A stretch of DNA of 33,868 bases from Gp7-AA10 sp035636095 (lineage in GTDB: Bacteria; Acidobacteriota; Thermoanaerobaculia; Gp7-AA8): NCBI GenBank assembly GCA_035636095.1, contig DASPZU010000115.1, positions 1 to 33,868 on the forward strand, given 5' to 3'. Numbering within the stretch: the first letter of the stretch is position 1; each line of letters begins with the position of its first letter. Position numbers and translations under genes: made by a program. Of this stretch, positions 26,442-33,868 are shown piece after piece. The notes under the pieces are model-generated. The model was not told the DNA's origin and did not search any database. It was given only the letters and a program-made list of their open reading frames with translations.

Positions 26442-27104
26442 GTGCGCAAGCTCGTCTTGTTCGATATCGATGGGACGCTGATCAGCGACGGCGGCGCGTC
26501 GCGCGATGCCTTCGCCGCCGCGATGCTGGAGGTCTACGATTATCAAGGCGTTTTGCGCCGCTACGATTTCTCCGGGCGCACCGATCCGCAGATCGCCCAC
26601 ATGGTCCTGCAGGACGCCGGCTGGAGCGAACACGACATCGACCAACGCATGCCGCGATTGTGGGAACGCTACATCGAGAGCCTGGAGCAGCACCAGCGTT
26701 CGCGAGTGCGCGAGCTGCCTGGTGTTCGGGATCTTCTCGATGCCCTTCGTCCCCGGGTCAGCCTAGGCCTCCTCACCGGAAACATCGAGCGCGGCGCGCG
26801 GCTCAAGCTGAGCGGTCCTGAGCTGAACGATTATTTCCCGTTCGGTGCCTTCGGAAGCGATTCGCCCGATCGCAACGCTCTTCTGCCAATCGCCGTGCAG
26901 CGATCAGGCCATCGCTTCACCGGCCGCGATGTCGTCATCATCGGCGACTCGATCTACGACATCCGCTGCGGGACGCCGCATTCCGCCACCACCATCGCCA
27001 TCGCATCGGGGAAGACGCCCGCGGAAAAATTGCGGGCCGAGAACCCCGATCACTTCTTCGAGTCGGCGGAGGATTCGGCGTTGTTGGATGCGATTTTGGA
27101 GTGA
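26442..27104 (+). CDS. HAD-superfamily hydrolase (phosphoglycolate phosphatase-like)
   Basis: The GTG start gives VRKLVLFDIDGTLIS. The 220-aa protein has HAD motif I DIDGT (D8, D10), a helical cap, motif II LLTGN, a Lys in the GARLKLSG region, and motif III/IV VVIIGDSIYDIRCG. This pattern fits phosphoglycolate phosphatase or beta-phosphoglucomutase-type enzymes; the substrate is not set by sequence. The longer open frame upstream overlaps def in antisense and is rejected. It is divergent from def with only 25 nt between starts. Confidence 0.82.
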   Translation: MRKLVLFDIDGTLISDGGASRDAFAAAMLEVYDYQGVLRRYDFSGRTDPQIAHMVLQDAGWSEHDIDQRMPRLWERYIESLEQHQRSRVRELPGVRDLLDALRPRVSLGLLTGNIERGARLKLSGPELNDYFPFGAFGSDSPDRNALLPIAVQRSGHRFTGRDVVIIGDSIYDIRCGTPHSATTIAIASGKTPAEKLRAENPDHFFESAEDSALLDAILE

Positions 27105-27109
27105 CATAT

Positions 27110-27167
27110 CACCACAGAGGCACAGAGATCACAGAGAAGACTCTGTGTCTCTGTGGTGAAACGCTCT
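27110..27167. repeat. CACCACAGAGGCACAGAG palindromic repeat, copy 1
   Basis: The left arm CACCACAGAGGCACAGAG pairs with the right arm CTCTGTGTCTCTGTGGTG. The family recurs at 32591-32652. It lies between convergent genes and can fold as a bidirectional terminator; its right part also encodes the C-terminus of the hydrolase. Confidence 0.85.
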
Positions 27168-27926
27168 GATCGCCGCCGCGAAGCGCTCCGGCATTTGCAG
27201 CGGAAGCCAATGCTGCCCACCTTCGATCGAATGCAGCGTGCCGGGCAGCGCGTGCACCGGCGGAAAATGCGCATCCTTCGCTCCCCACAGACACAAAGTC
27301 GGCGCGAGGATTCGCGAGTATTCGTCCTGCAGCTTGGGCAGCGTGCCCTGATATCCCGCGCACATCCTCACGATGAATTTGCGCACCTCCGGTCTCCGAA
27401 AATACGTCCAGAAATCTTCGCGGATGTCGTCGGCAAGCTTCGGAACTGAAGTCGAGACGGCGCGGCGAAAGACAGCGCGGGGTAGCATTCGCAGCGCAAA
27501 TTGATTGAAGCGAAAACGTCGCAGCAGCGCGATCTCCCACGACGTTTTGACATTCCACTGCAGCAGCGACCCGGTGATGACGAGATGCGAGATGCGATCG
27601 GGTTGTCGCGCCGCCGCCACCGCCGCCGGCTGACCTCCCATGTCGATTCCGACGATCGCGGCGCGCGCGACGCGCCAGTGATCGAGCAGCGCGCTGAGGC
27701 GGTCGGCCATCGCGAACGGCGTCGCCCCGCCCGCCCACGCTTCGCTCCCGCCCATGCCCGGCCAGTCGAATGCGATCACGTCGAAATCGGCGAGAAGCGG
27801 CGCGACGCCGCTCCACATCTGCAGATTGTCGGGATAGCCGTGCAGGAAGACGATGGTCGGACCGTCGCCGCCGCGAAAATAACGGACGTGCTTTCCGTGC
27901 ACGTCGTCAAATCGAACCGGCAGCAT
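27129..27926 (-). CDS. Alpha/beta hydrolase with Asp nucleophile (epoxide hydrolase / haloalkane dehalogenase type)
   Basis: The 265-aa protein has FLHGYPDNLQMW (HGxP oxyanion motif, 29-33), FDWPGMGGS, and a nucleophile elbow GIDMGGQ in which D95 replaces the usual Ser. That is the arrangement of epoxide hydrolases, haloalkane dehalogenases and fluoroacetate dehalogenases. An acid loop (LWGAKDAHFPP) and the base in GGQHWLP follow. The last residues (HHRDTESSL) and the stop lie in a palindromic dispersed repeat, so the original C-terminus was replaced or extended. Its start overlaps the CrtI-like gene by 20 nt, so it is the third gene of an operon. Confidence 0.85.
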   Translation of the reverse strand: MLPVRFDDVHGKHVRYFRGGDGPTIVFLHGYPDNLQMWSGVAPLLADFDVIAFDWPGMGGSEAWAGGATPFAMADRLSALLDHWRVARAAIVGIDMGGQPAAVAAARQPDRISHLVITGSLLQWNVKTSWEIALLRRFRFNQFALRMLPRAVFRRAVSTSVPKLADDIREDFWTYFRRPEVRKFIVRMCAGYQGTLPKLQDEYSRILAPTLCLWGAKDAHFPPVHALPGTLHSIEGGQHWLPLQMPERFAAAIRAFHHRDTESSL

Positions 27927-29289
27927 GATCGGCGTGCAGAAGCTCGGCGGCCAGGATTCCGGAGATCGCGCAGAAGCTGACCCATTGGCCGGGGTGCGTC
28001 GACGCGCCGGCCAGATACAAGCCTTTGATCCACGGACTGCGATGGGGCAGCCGTCCGCGCAACATCATCTGCCGGGTCATCGCGAGATTCATGCTGTCGC
28101 GATAGAGATGCATCTCGCGCCCCCAACCCCGCACCGTGCGCGAATGCAGCAGCTTCACCTCGCTCAGCCCGTCGCGCCACCACGGATCGTCGAGCATGCG
28201 CTGCAGCTCTGACGATTGCTCCTCCTCGCTGGTGTTGCGATCGAAAGGCATGATCATCCGCACGGTGTCTTTTGTCGTCACCCGCAACTGCAGCCCCTCA
28301 CCCGGCGCTGCGCGCCACCCTCTCCCCGCTTGCGGGGAGAGGGACGGGGTGAGGGGTCGAAACCGCAGATAAGGCCCGCCGCTGCTCCTGGCAGTCAGAT
28401 ACGCGCACAGTCCCGGCGACTGCAGCGGCATTGCGCGCAACCTTTCCCGTACGCGATCCGGAACATCGACCAGCTCGTCATATGTGCCAATGCCGTTGTA
28501 ATTCGAGATCACGGCATCGCATTCGATGTCAGCTATTTTGTGGATCGTTTTCCCGCACTGGATCTCGACGCCGGCGCGCCGCGCATTCTCAGCGAGCGCT
28601 TGCGGTATCGCGCGCATGCCTCCGGCGGGAACAAATGCGCCGACACAATGGGTCAACGCCGGCACGAATGCCATCGCGCTCGGCGCGGCGTCGATCGACA
28701 GGCCGGCCACATGCGTCCAAATCGTGACGGCATCGACGATTTCCCGAGGAAGTTTTCTGACCACGCTGCCCAGCGAGCGAAGAAGAAATGGAGCGAGGCC
28801 GAGGGAGCCGCGGCGGGCCAGCTCGATCAGGTTCGGATGCGGAATGCGAAGGAGCGGCTCGAGCCGTGTCCGAATCGCGTTCATTTCCATCACGAATTTC
28901 CTGTACGCCGGTCCGGCGGCCCCCATCGCCTCAACCGTCCGCTGCAGATCGAGATAAATGTGAACCCCCTCACCCCGTCCCTCTCCCCGCTGAGCGGGGA
29001 GAGGGTGGCCGGAGGCCGGGTGAGGGGCGACTTCGTAGAAGTCTTCCATCCGCTGAAGTCGCAACTCACTGATGTCGAGGCCGAGTTTCTCGAACGCCCA
29101 TTCGAGTCCGGGACGATCGAGGACGATGTATGGACCGCCGTCGAACCACACGCCGTCCTTCTGAACTCCGGAGGCCAGGCCGCCGACGTCGTCGCGAGCC
29201 TCGAAAATCTGTACGCGATGTCCGAGGATCGCCAGGCGCGTGGCGGCCGCCAGCCCGCCCACCCCACCCCCGATGATTGCGACTTTCAT
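27907..29289 (-). CDS. CrtI-like FAD-dependent desaturase/oxidoreductase with two repeat-encoded insertions
   Basis: The 460-aa protein begins MKVAIIGGGVGGLAAATRLA with a following FEARDDVGGLA, the dinucleotide-binding fold of phytoene-desaturase-like flavoproteins. It ends with GLYLAGASTHPGQWVSFCAISG, the conserved FAD C-terminal motif. The substrate is unknown. Residues about 87-109 (ASGHPLPAQRGEGRGEG) and about 311-332 (LTPSLSPQAGRGWRAAPGEG) are translations of palindromic repeats that do not break the frame; without them the protein would be about 415 aa. Its ATG overlaps the upstream gene's stop (ATGA) and its end overlaps the downstream hydrolase. Confidence 0.85.
   Translation of the reverse strand: MKVAIIGGGVGGLAAATRLAILGHRVQIFEARDDVGGLASGVQKDGVWFDGGPYIVLDRPGLEWAFEKLGLDISELRLQRMEDFYEVAPHPASGHPLPAQRGEGRGEGVHIYLDLQRTVEAMGAAGPAYRKFVMEMNAIRTRLEPLLRIPHPNLIELARRGSLGLAPFLLRSLGSVVRKLPREIVDAVTIWTHVAGLSIDAAPSAMAFVPALTHCVGAFVPAGGMRAIPQALAENARRAGVEIQCGKTIHKIADIECDAVISNYNGIGTYDELVDVPDRVRERLRAMPLQSPGLCAYLTARSSGGPYLRFRPLTPSLSPQAGRGWRAAPGEGLQLRVTTKDTVRMIMPFDRNTSEEEQSSELQRMLDDPWWRDGLSEVKLLHSRTVRGWGREMHLYRDSMNLAMTRQMMLRGRLPHRSPWIKGLYLAGASTHPGQWVSFCAISGILAAELLHADHAAGSI
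28294..28358. repeat. CCCCTCACCC-type palindromic repeat within the crtI-like gene
   Basis: It starts CCCCTCACCC, has CCCTCTCCCC pairing with GGGGAGAGGG around a short loop, and ends GGTGAGGGGTC. It is in frame with the surrounding gene and translates as LTPSLSPQAGRGWRAAPGEG on the minus strand. Confidence 0.85.
28965..29029. repeat. CCCCTCACCC-type palindromic repeat within the crtI-like gene, second copy
   Basis: The ends and the CCCTCTCCCC/GGGGAGAGGG core are the same as in the copy at 28294, but in opposite orientation. It translates in frame as PHPASGHPLPAQRGEGRGEG on the minus strand. Confidence 0.85.
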
Positions 29290-31139
29290 CGCCCGAGTCT
29301 CAGTCCGATCATCGTCTGCACGGCACGCCGCACGGCGCGCAGCGGCATGGAGGGCGGCTCGAGCGGCGGAAACGCGCTCTCGTCCATTTCAGGCACGAAC
29401 AGTTTTCCGCGCCCGCTGCCCAGCACGTACGTCGGATACGCGATGAGACTGAGGAAGGTCGAGACTTCGCTGTGATATGGACTCTTCCACGGCGTCACGG
29501 GATCGTCACAGCCGATGACCTTCGGATGGGCGTCGTCGGCGCCGAACCAGTGGAAGGCGGCGCGCAATACGCTCGAGTCGCGCGGATCGCGAACGCCGAT
29601 GTGCCGCGCTGCCACCACGTCGACCGCCAGCGCATCGCGGCCGGCGTAGAAGCGCATTGGCGCGCGCGGCTTTTTGCATCCCATCACGCCCACCAGTCCG
29701 TCCGGCACCTTGTCCCACGCTTCCAGAATGCCGAAATGCGGCGGACACGAATCGAGCAGCATCATGATGGCGGTCTCGCGCTGCGCCTGCCGCTCGCAGA
29801 AGATGAATTGATCGCATCGCGCGCCGAGCCATTCGATGTTGGCGAGGGTCAGATAGGCCAGCTCGACCGGATGGCTGCGCATTTTCCCGAGCGAAATGCG
29901 AAAGTCGGCGTCGCGCCAGGTGCGGCTCACGGTGTATTGCGCCATCCCACGGCTGTACGGATGCTCCACCTGATCCACGGAAGCATCGACCAGGCGATAC
30001 GACGGAGATGAAAATTCGAAGTACTGCGCCACCTCGCGCACCGATCGCTTCTCGTAAAACTCGTCGTAGATGTTCGGTCCTTCGATGGCCAGGACGTCCC
30101 CGACACCTTCGGCACGAAGAAAGCGCGCCAGCTGATCGAGAAGCTTCGGGTCGGTGACCACCGACGGATCGCGGTGGCTGTAGCCAAGCATGAAGGTCGG
30201 CTTGATCGCGACCACCATCTGATCGCGACGCTTGCCGAGGCGCGCCGCGCGATCATCGATCGCCGCCAGCAGGCCCGCGTCATTCAAGAGGCGATCGAAT
30301 AGCTTTTCCTTTTCATCACTCGAATTCCCGCGGATGACAAAAACGCCGCCGCCGCTGCCGAGCGGGGCGTCGATCGCTGACTGCGCACGCATTCTCCGCG
30401 GCAGAAACTCCTGTCCGATCTTCGCGATGCCGTCGGCGAGCTTCGCGGCCGACTGACCTTGTGCCAGCTGATCGTTTTCGCCGAAGGTCTGCGCGAGCAA
30501 TTCGAAGAGTTGACCGTGGCGGAGCTCGTCGCGCTCGATGCGGGTGAAATCCGCAACCAGGGTGGCGGGAACATCGGATTCCTTCTCGGCGAGCTGACGG
30601 ATGCGGCTCCAGCACAGCCAGGCCGTCTTCTCGGCGTCGACGTTGAATTCGCAAAATTGTCGAAACGACCCATACTCCAGCGACGACTTCACCACCTCCG
30701 GAATGGCGCCCAGAAGTCCGCCGGCGGTGGTGGCGACCCTGGCGAAGGTCCGCGACACCGGCGCGTCGCGCCAACGCGCGTGCATCAGCACGGAGCTCGA
30801 CCATCCCCCCACTCCCCCTGCCAGCTGGCGCAGATACGCGGTGGTCTTCAATCGAAAATTTCCAAAGCGAAGAATCGCGCCGCGGATGTAGATCGAGTGC
30901 ATCTCCTCGTCTTTCCAGATCCAGATCAGCGCGTGGCGAATGAGCTCGCGGACGTCTTCGCCGATCGGCATCGCCGCCAGCCGCTGCGCGATGGCGTTTT
31001 CGCGGTAGCTCACCGCGACGATCTCCTCCCGCTCCAGCGCCAGCAGGAACAGATGGATCATCTCTTGGCGAGGTTTGCCCGCGAATCGACGGTTCCACAC
31101 CTCGAGCGTCTGCTCGAAATCGCGGTAGAGGGCGCCCAT
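29286..31139 (-). CDS. Ferritin-like diiron domain fused to a DUF362 domain
   Basis: ATG 31139 follows GGGAG at 7 nt; the longer frame upstream runs into the divergent gene. The 617-aa protein begins MGALYRDFEQTLEVWNRRF. The first half is helical with two E/D-E-x-x-H sites, WKDEEMHSIYIRG and IERDELRHGQ, and upstream Glu residues (LEREEIVAVSYRE, EFNVDAEKTAW). That set is typical of ferritin-like carboxylate-bridged diiron proteins. The second half resembles DUF362: MVVAIKPTFMLGYSHRDPSVVTDP, VLAIEGPNIYDEF and VGVMGCKKPRAPMRFYAGRDALAVDVVAARHIG. No CxxCxxC ferredoxin motif is visible. The activity is unknown; diiron oxidation chemistry is a reasonable guess. It leads an operon with the CrtI-like and hydrolase genes. 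Confidence 0.78.
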   Translation of the reverse strand: MGALYRDFEQTLEVWNRRFAGKPRQEMIHLFLLALEREEIVAVSYRENAIAQRLAAMPIGEDVRELIRHALIWIWKDEEMHSIYIRGAILRFGNFRLKTTAYLRQLAGGVGGWSSSVLMHARWRDAPVSRTFARVATTAGGLLGAIPEVVKSSLEYGSFRQFCEFNVDAEKTAWLCWSRIRQLAEKESDVPATLVADFTRIERDELRHGQLFELLAQTFGENDQLAQGQSAAKLADGIAKIGQEFLPRRMRAQSAIDAPLGSGGGVFVIRGNSSDEKEKLFDRLLNDAGLLAAIDDRAARLGKRRDQMVVAIKPTFMLGYSHRDPSVVTDPKLLDQLARFLRAEGVGDVLAIEGPNIYDEFYEKRSVREVAQYFEFSSPSYRLVDASVDQVEHPYSRGMAQYTVSRTWRDADFRISLGKMRSHPVELAYLTLANIEWLGARCDQFIFCERQAQRETAIMMLLDSCPPHFGILEAWDKVPDGLVGVMGCKKPRAPMRFYAGRDALAVDVVAARHIGVRDPRDSSVLRAAFHWFGADDAHPKVIGCDDPVTPWKSPYHSEVSTFLSLIAYPTYVLGSGRGKLFVPEMDESAFPPLEPPSMPLRAVRRAVQTMIGLRLGR

Positions 31140-31149
31140 GTTGTGCTCC

Positions 31150-31159
31150 CACTTAGAAT
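31150..31159 (+). promoter_or_regulatory. Possible -10 element for kdsC
   Basis: TAGAAT (31154-31159) lies 8 nt upstream of the kdsC ATG, with TTGTGC 7 nt before it, too close for a normal -35. The short 28-nt divergent gap must hold or overlap promoters for both directions. Weak evidence. Confidence 0.25.
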
Positions 31160-31167
31160 ACCCCGCA

Positions 31168-31707
31168 ATGGCCGCCCGCGCTCTCGACATCCGCATCATC
31201 ATCTCCGACGTCGATGGCGTGTGGACGGACGGAAAAATCATCTACGCCGGCGAAACGCGGGAGATCAAGGAGTTCAACGTCCGCGACGGGCTGGCGGCGA
31301 AGCTGGCGCAGAAGGTCGGCGTCACGGTTGCGCTCCTGACCAGCCGCCGCTCCCCCACCCTGGTGCGCCGCGCACGCGAGCTCGGAATCACGGAATTACA
31401 TCAGGGCTCTGCCAACAAATTGGATGCCTGCGACCGGCTGATCAAGAAACTGATGTTCCGATTCGATCAGGTCCTTTATCTCGGCGACGATCTTCCCGAT
31501 CTCGCCCCCATGCTGCGCGCCGGAATCTCGGCCGCTCCTGCCGACGCCGCGACGGAAGTCTTCGACGCCGCGTATTGGAAATTGCAGAGCCGCGGCGGTC
31601 ACGGCGCCTTTCGCGAGGCCGTCGAGCGCCTTCTTCGCGAGCGCGGCGACTGGACATCCATCCTCGAGGATTTCAAGAGTGGGAAACCTGAAGCACAGAG
31701 CACTTAG
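31168..31707 (+). CDS. kdsC: KdsC-like 3-deoxy-D-manno-octulosonate 8-phosphate phosphatase
   Basis: ATG 31168 gives MAARALDIRIIISDVDGVWTDG. The 179-aa protein is a cap-less C0 HAD phosphatase of KdsC size. It has DVDGVWTDG (D14, D16), FNVRDGLAAKLAQ, VALLTSRRS, K-in-helix ANKLDACDRL and LGDDLPDLAPM. KdsC removes phosphate from KDO-8-P in LPS core synthesis, and the adjacent LpxL-type gene supports this. Related phosphatases of the same fold (CMP-sialate-linked) are the alternative. The C-terminus overlaps the next start by 29 nt. Confidence 0.87.
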   Translation: MAARALDIRIIISDVDGVWTDGKIIYAGETREIKEFNVRDGLAAKLAQKVGVTVALLTSRRSPTLVRRARELGITELHQGSANKLDACDRLIKKLMFRFDQVLYLGDDLPDLAPMLRAGISAAPADAATEVFDAAYWKLQSRGGHGAFREAVERLLRERGDWTSILEDFKSGKPEAQST

Positions 31708-32590
31708 AGGTCGCGTCATCGCGATCGCCCTGAAGGGCCTCAGCTTCATCACCCGACATCTTCCGCTGCCGGTGATTCGCGTCTTCGGCGTCGCGATCGG
31801 CGATCTGGCCTACTACGCGCTGCCGCGCTATCGGCATCGCGCGCTGAACAACATCGCGATGGCGTTTCCCGAATGGAGCGAACGCCAACGACGCACGGCC
31901 ATCCGAAGAATGTTTCGCGACCTCGGAGCATCGACCTTCGAGCTGGGCTGGCTCGACAATCTCGACCGGAAAGTGCTGGAGCGCACCACTGAGATCCGCG
32001 GTGTGGAAAACATCGACGAAGCGCGTTCGATGGGCCGCGGAACTCTGATCTTCACGGGGCACTGCGGAAACTGGGAATGGCTGGCCGCGACAACGGCCCT
32101 CCTCGGATATCCGCTGACGGTATTGCAGCGCGATCGCGATGAGAAAGATTTCAATCGAATCATCGCGCAGATGCACGAGCGCGTCGGCATGCGCACCATC
32201 TGGCGCGGTTCGACCGCCGGCGCGCTGGAGATGTTTCGAACCCTTCGCAGCGGCGGGTTTCTCGGCTTCCTCATCGATCAGAACATCCGCGCCGAAAGCG
32301 TCAAGGTGCCATTTTTCGGACAGCCGGCCCTCACACCGATCGGCCCCGCCAAGCTGGCCGTGCGGGCCGAGGCGCCGGTGATGCTGTGCTTCATCGAGCG
32401 GCGCAACGGAAAGCAGATCGTCACATTTCACAAGCCGATTCCGACCAGCCGCAACGACGACCCGGTCGCCATCACGGCGCGACTCACGGCCGCGATCGAG
32501 GAGCACATCCGCCAGGTTCCAGAGCAGTGGGTGTGGTTCCATCCGCGCTGGAAGGAGCGGAAGAAGTGGGAAGTCAAAGGCGCGGAGTGA
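31679..32590 (+). CDS. lpxL: LpxL/HtrB-type lipid A acyltransferase
   Basis: The GTG start at 31679, inside the end of kdsC, has GAGGA about 8 nt upstream. The 303-aa protein has an N-terminal hydrophobic helix (IAIALKGLSFI…LPLPVI), RHRALNNIAMAFPEWS, the acyltransferase HX4E motif FTGHCGNWEW (H128, E133), GFLIDQN and VPFFGQPALTPIGPAKLAV. It ends with the QWVWFHPRWK motif typical of the family. It would add a secondary acyl chain to lipid A at the inner membrane. LpxL and LpxM cannot be separated by eye. Confidence 0.9.
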   Translation: MGNLKHRALRGRVIAIALKGLSFITRHLPLPVIRVFGVAIGDLAYYALPRYRHRALNNIAMAFPEWSERQRRTAIRRMFRDLGASTFELGWLDNLDRKVLERTTEIRGVENIDEARSMGRGTLIFTGHCGNWEWLAATTALLGYPLTVLQRDRDEKDFNRIIAQMHERVGMRTIWRGSTAGALEMFRTLRSGGFLGFLIDQNIRAESVKVPFFGQPALTPIGPAKLAVRAEAPVMLCFIERRNGKQIVTFHKPIPTSRNDDPVAITARLTAAIEEHIRQVPEQWVWFHPRWKERKKWEVKGAE

Positions 32591-32652
32591 TTCACCACAG
32601 AGGCACAGAGTGCACAGAGATTCTCTCTGTGATCTCTGTGCCTCTGTGGTGA
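32591..32652. repeat. CACCACAGAGGCACAGAG palindromic repeat, copy 2
   Basis: TTCACCACAGAGGCACAGAG pairs with CTCTGTGCCTCTGTGGTGAA, a near-perfect long hairpin between the convergent lpxL and proline dehydrogenase genes. It is the same family as 27110-27167 and a likely bidirectional transcription stop. Confidence 0.88.
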
Positions 32653-32656
32653 AGAA

Positions 32657-33577
32657 CTACCGCCGCAGCAAATTCTTCAAAATGAAAATCGCGTTGGCCG
32701 GCCGTTCGGCAAGTCGCCGCATCAAATACGGATACCACTCCGTTCCAAACGGGATGTAGACGCGCATGCGCCAGCCATCGCGCACCAGTTTTTCCTGCAG
32801 ATCGCGGCGGATTCCGTACAACATTTGAAATTCGAAACGATCCGGCGCGATCTTTGCGCTGTGCGCGAATTCAATGGTGGCGTCGATCATCTTCGGATCG
32901 TGTGTCGCGATGCCGTGATACGTCCCGCTGTGGAGGAGGATGCGCGTCAGCCTCACGAAGTTCGCGTCGACATCCTCTTTTTTCTGGAACGCAATCTCGG
33001 GCGGCTCTTTGTACGCCCCTTTGCAGAGGCGAATGCGAATCCGCTCCGCGCACAGAGCCTCGACGTCGCGTTCACTGCGAAAGAGATAGGCCTGGATCAC
33101 TGCGCCGACGTGGCCGGCGTGTCCGGGACGGTGATGCAGCTCGCGAACGACCTGCAGCGTTTTCTCGGTGTACGCCGAGCCTTCCATGTCGACGCGAACG
33201 AAGTTGTCGATGTTGGCAGCGTGCTGCACGAGTTTCGACACGATCTCTCGTGACAGTTTTTCATCGACATCGAGTCCCATGTGCGTCAGCTTGAGGCTGA
33301 CGTTGGCGTTGAGCTTCCGGGCCGCGATCTGATCGAGCATCTCGCCATAGAGCGCGGCGCTGTGATGGGCCTCCTCGACGTTCGTGACGTTCTCGCCGAG
33401 GTTATCGACGCTGACCGACATGTTATGGGAGTTGGTGGCGGCCGTGGCGGTGAGGGCATCCTGGACCGTCATCCCGGCCACGAAGCGGCTCGACACGCGG
33501 CGCCCCACGCGCGAGCGCTCGGCCATCGCGCGCAACATCTTGCTCTCGGACAGAGCGATGAAGATCGATCGAAACAT
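32657..33577 (-). CDS. Proline dehydrogenase (monofunctional)
   Basis: The 306-aa protein has the PRODH barrel signatures: SVSVDNLGENV, NVSLKLTHMGLDVD, FVRVDMEGSAYTEKTL, GAVIQAYLFRSERDV, RIRLCKGAYKEP and the FAD/proline site YIPFGTEWYPYLMRRLAERPAN. It oxidises proline to pyrroline-5-carboxylate using FAD. The length matches the short single-domain enzymes and not PutA. The ATG overlaps the comF stop (TGATG), so the two are translationally coupled. Confidence 0.94.
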   Translation of the reverse strand: MFRSIFIALSESKMLRAMAERSRVGRRVSSRFVAGMTVQDALTATAATNSHNMSVSVDNLGENVTNVEEAHHSAALYGEMLDQIAARKLNANVSLKLTHMGLDVDEKLSREIVSKLVQHAANIDNFVRVDMEGSAYTEKTLQVVRELHHRPGHAGHVGAVIQAYLFRSERDVEALCAERIRIRLCKGAYKEPPEIAFQKKEDVDANFVRLTRILLHSGTYHGIATHDPKMIDATIEFAHSAKIAPDRFEFQMLYGIRRDLQEKLVRDGWRMRVYIPFGTEWYPYLMRRLAERPANAIFILKNLLRR

Positions 33578-33868
33578 CAGGCTTTGGCGACCACGACCGC
33601 GCAGATGCGAGAAGCACCGGCCGCCAGCAGAGTTTTGGCGCAGGCGCGCAGAGTCTCAGCGGTGGTGCACACATCGTCGACGATGAGGAGCGCGCGCGCG
33701 CTGACGGACGGCGATGCTTCGAAAGCTCCGAGCACGTTTGCAGCGCGGTCGCGCCGTGCCAGTGTCGATTGCGGACTGCGATCGATGCGCTTGCGCAGCA
33801 TCGACGGTTCGCAACGCATTTGAAGTCGCCTGGCCAGCGCGCGTGCGAGGAGCTCGGCCTGGTTGTAG
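33577..33868 (-). CDS. comF: ComF-family phosphoribosyltransferase-like protein, C-terminal part (runs off the right edge)
   Basis: The frame is open to the window edge. It reads YNQAELLARALARRL, KRIDRSPQSTLARRDRAANVLGAF and the PRPP-binding motif ALLIVDDVCTTAETLRACAKTLLAAGA, the conserved C-terminal half of ComF/GntX proteins, linked to DNA uptake in competent bacteria. An internal ATG at 33819 is not the start, because the conserved NQAELLA block lies upstream of it. The N-terminal zinc-finger part is outside the window. Confidence 0.87.
   Translation of the reverse strand, partial: YNQAELLARALARRLQMRCEPSMLRKRIDRSPQSTLARRDRAANVLGAFEASPSVSARALLIVDDVCTTAETLRACAKTLLAAGASRICAVVVAKA

Overview
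The window comes from a GC-rich, diderm bacterium. Envelope genes (a KdsC-like KDO-8-phosphate phosphatase and an LpxL-type lipid A acyltransferase), several dispersed palindromic repeat families in gene gaps, and the mix of housekeeping genes suggest an Acidobacteriota-like genome or metagenome bin. That taxonomic call is inference.

Left arm (1-12979). It holds a partial PAS-domain gene, a small basic protein, and a zinc-ribbon methyltransferase joined in frame to a DUF6496-like basic tail. Next come an alpha/beta-hydrolase-fold lipoprotein that has lost its catalytic Ser and His, and a tight run of UvrD/PcrA helicase, peptidase E-like and ornithine cyclodeaminase-like genes. The N-degron proteolysis set clpS-clpA-aat follows, then a secreted truncated globin, a Tat-exported HisC-like aminotransferase, an unrecognised exported protein and an ArfB-type peptidyl-tRNA hydrolase.

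Centre (about 13104-25970). This is a complete type I-C CRISPR-Cas locus on the minus strand, cas3-cas5-cas8c-cas7-cas4-cas1-cas2, followed by a leader and an array of 65 clear repeats and 64 spacers. Decayed repeats lie at its far end. cas8c has a strong internal ribosome-binding site and GTG start for the small subunit Cas11. The CRISPR repeat is a 12-nt head plus three 7-nt units. Eleven of 65 repeats have lost one unit, in two different ways, almost all in the old half of the array, and the oldest legible repeat has only one unit. The locus is flanked by a 64-bp near-identical direct repeat of the 3' end of the peptide deformylase gene (def), with two further copies beside arfB. This looks like a CRISPR-Cas island inserted at the def 3' end.

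Right arm (25901-33868). It contains def, a HAD phosphatase, and a three-gene minus-strand operon: a ferritin-like/DUF362 fusion, a CrtI-like flavoprotein and an epoxide-hydrolase/dehalogenase-like hydrolase. No pathway is recognised for that operon. The plus-strand pair kdsC-lpxL and the minus-strand pair comF-proline dehydrogenase follow. Palindromic repeats separate convergent genes, enter the crtI-like frame twice, and supply the N-terminus of aat and the C-terminus of the hydrolase.
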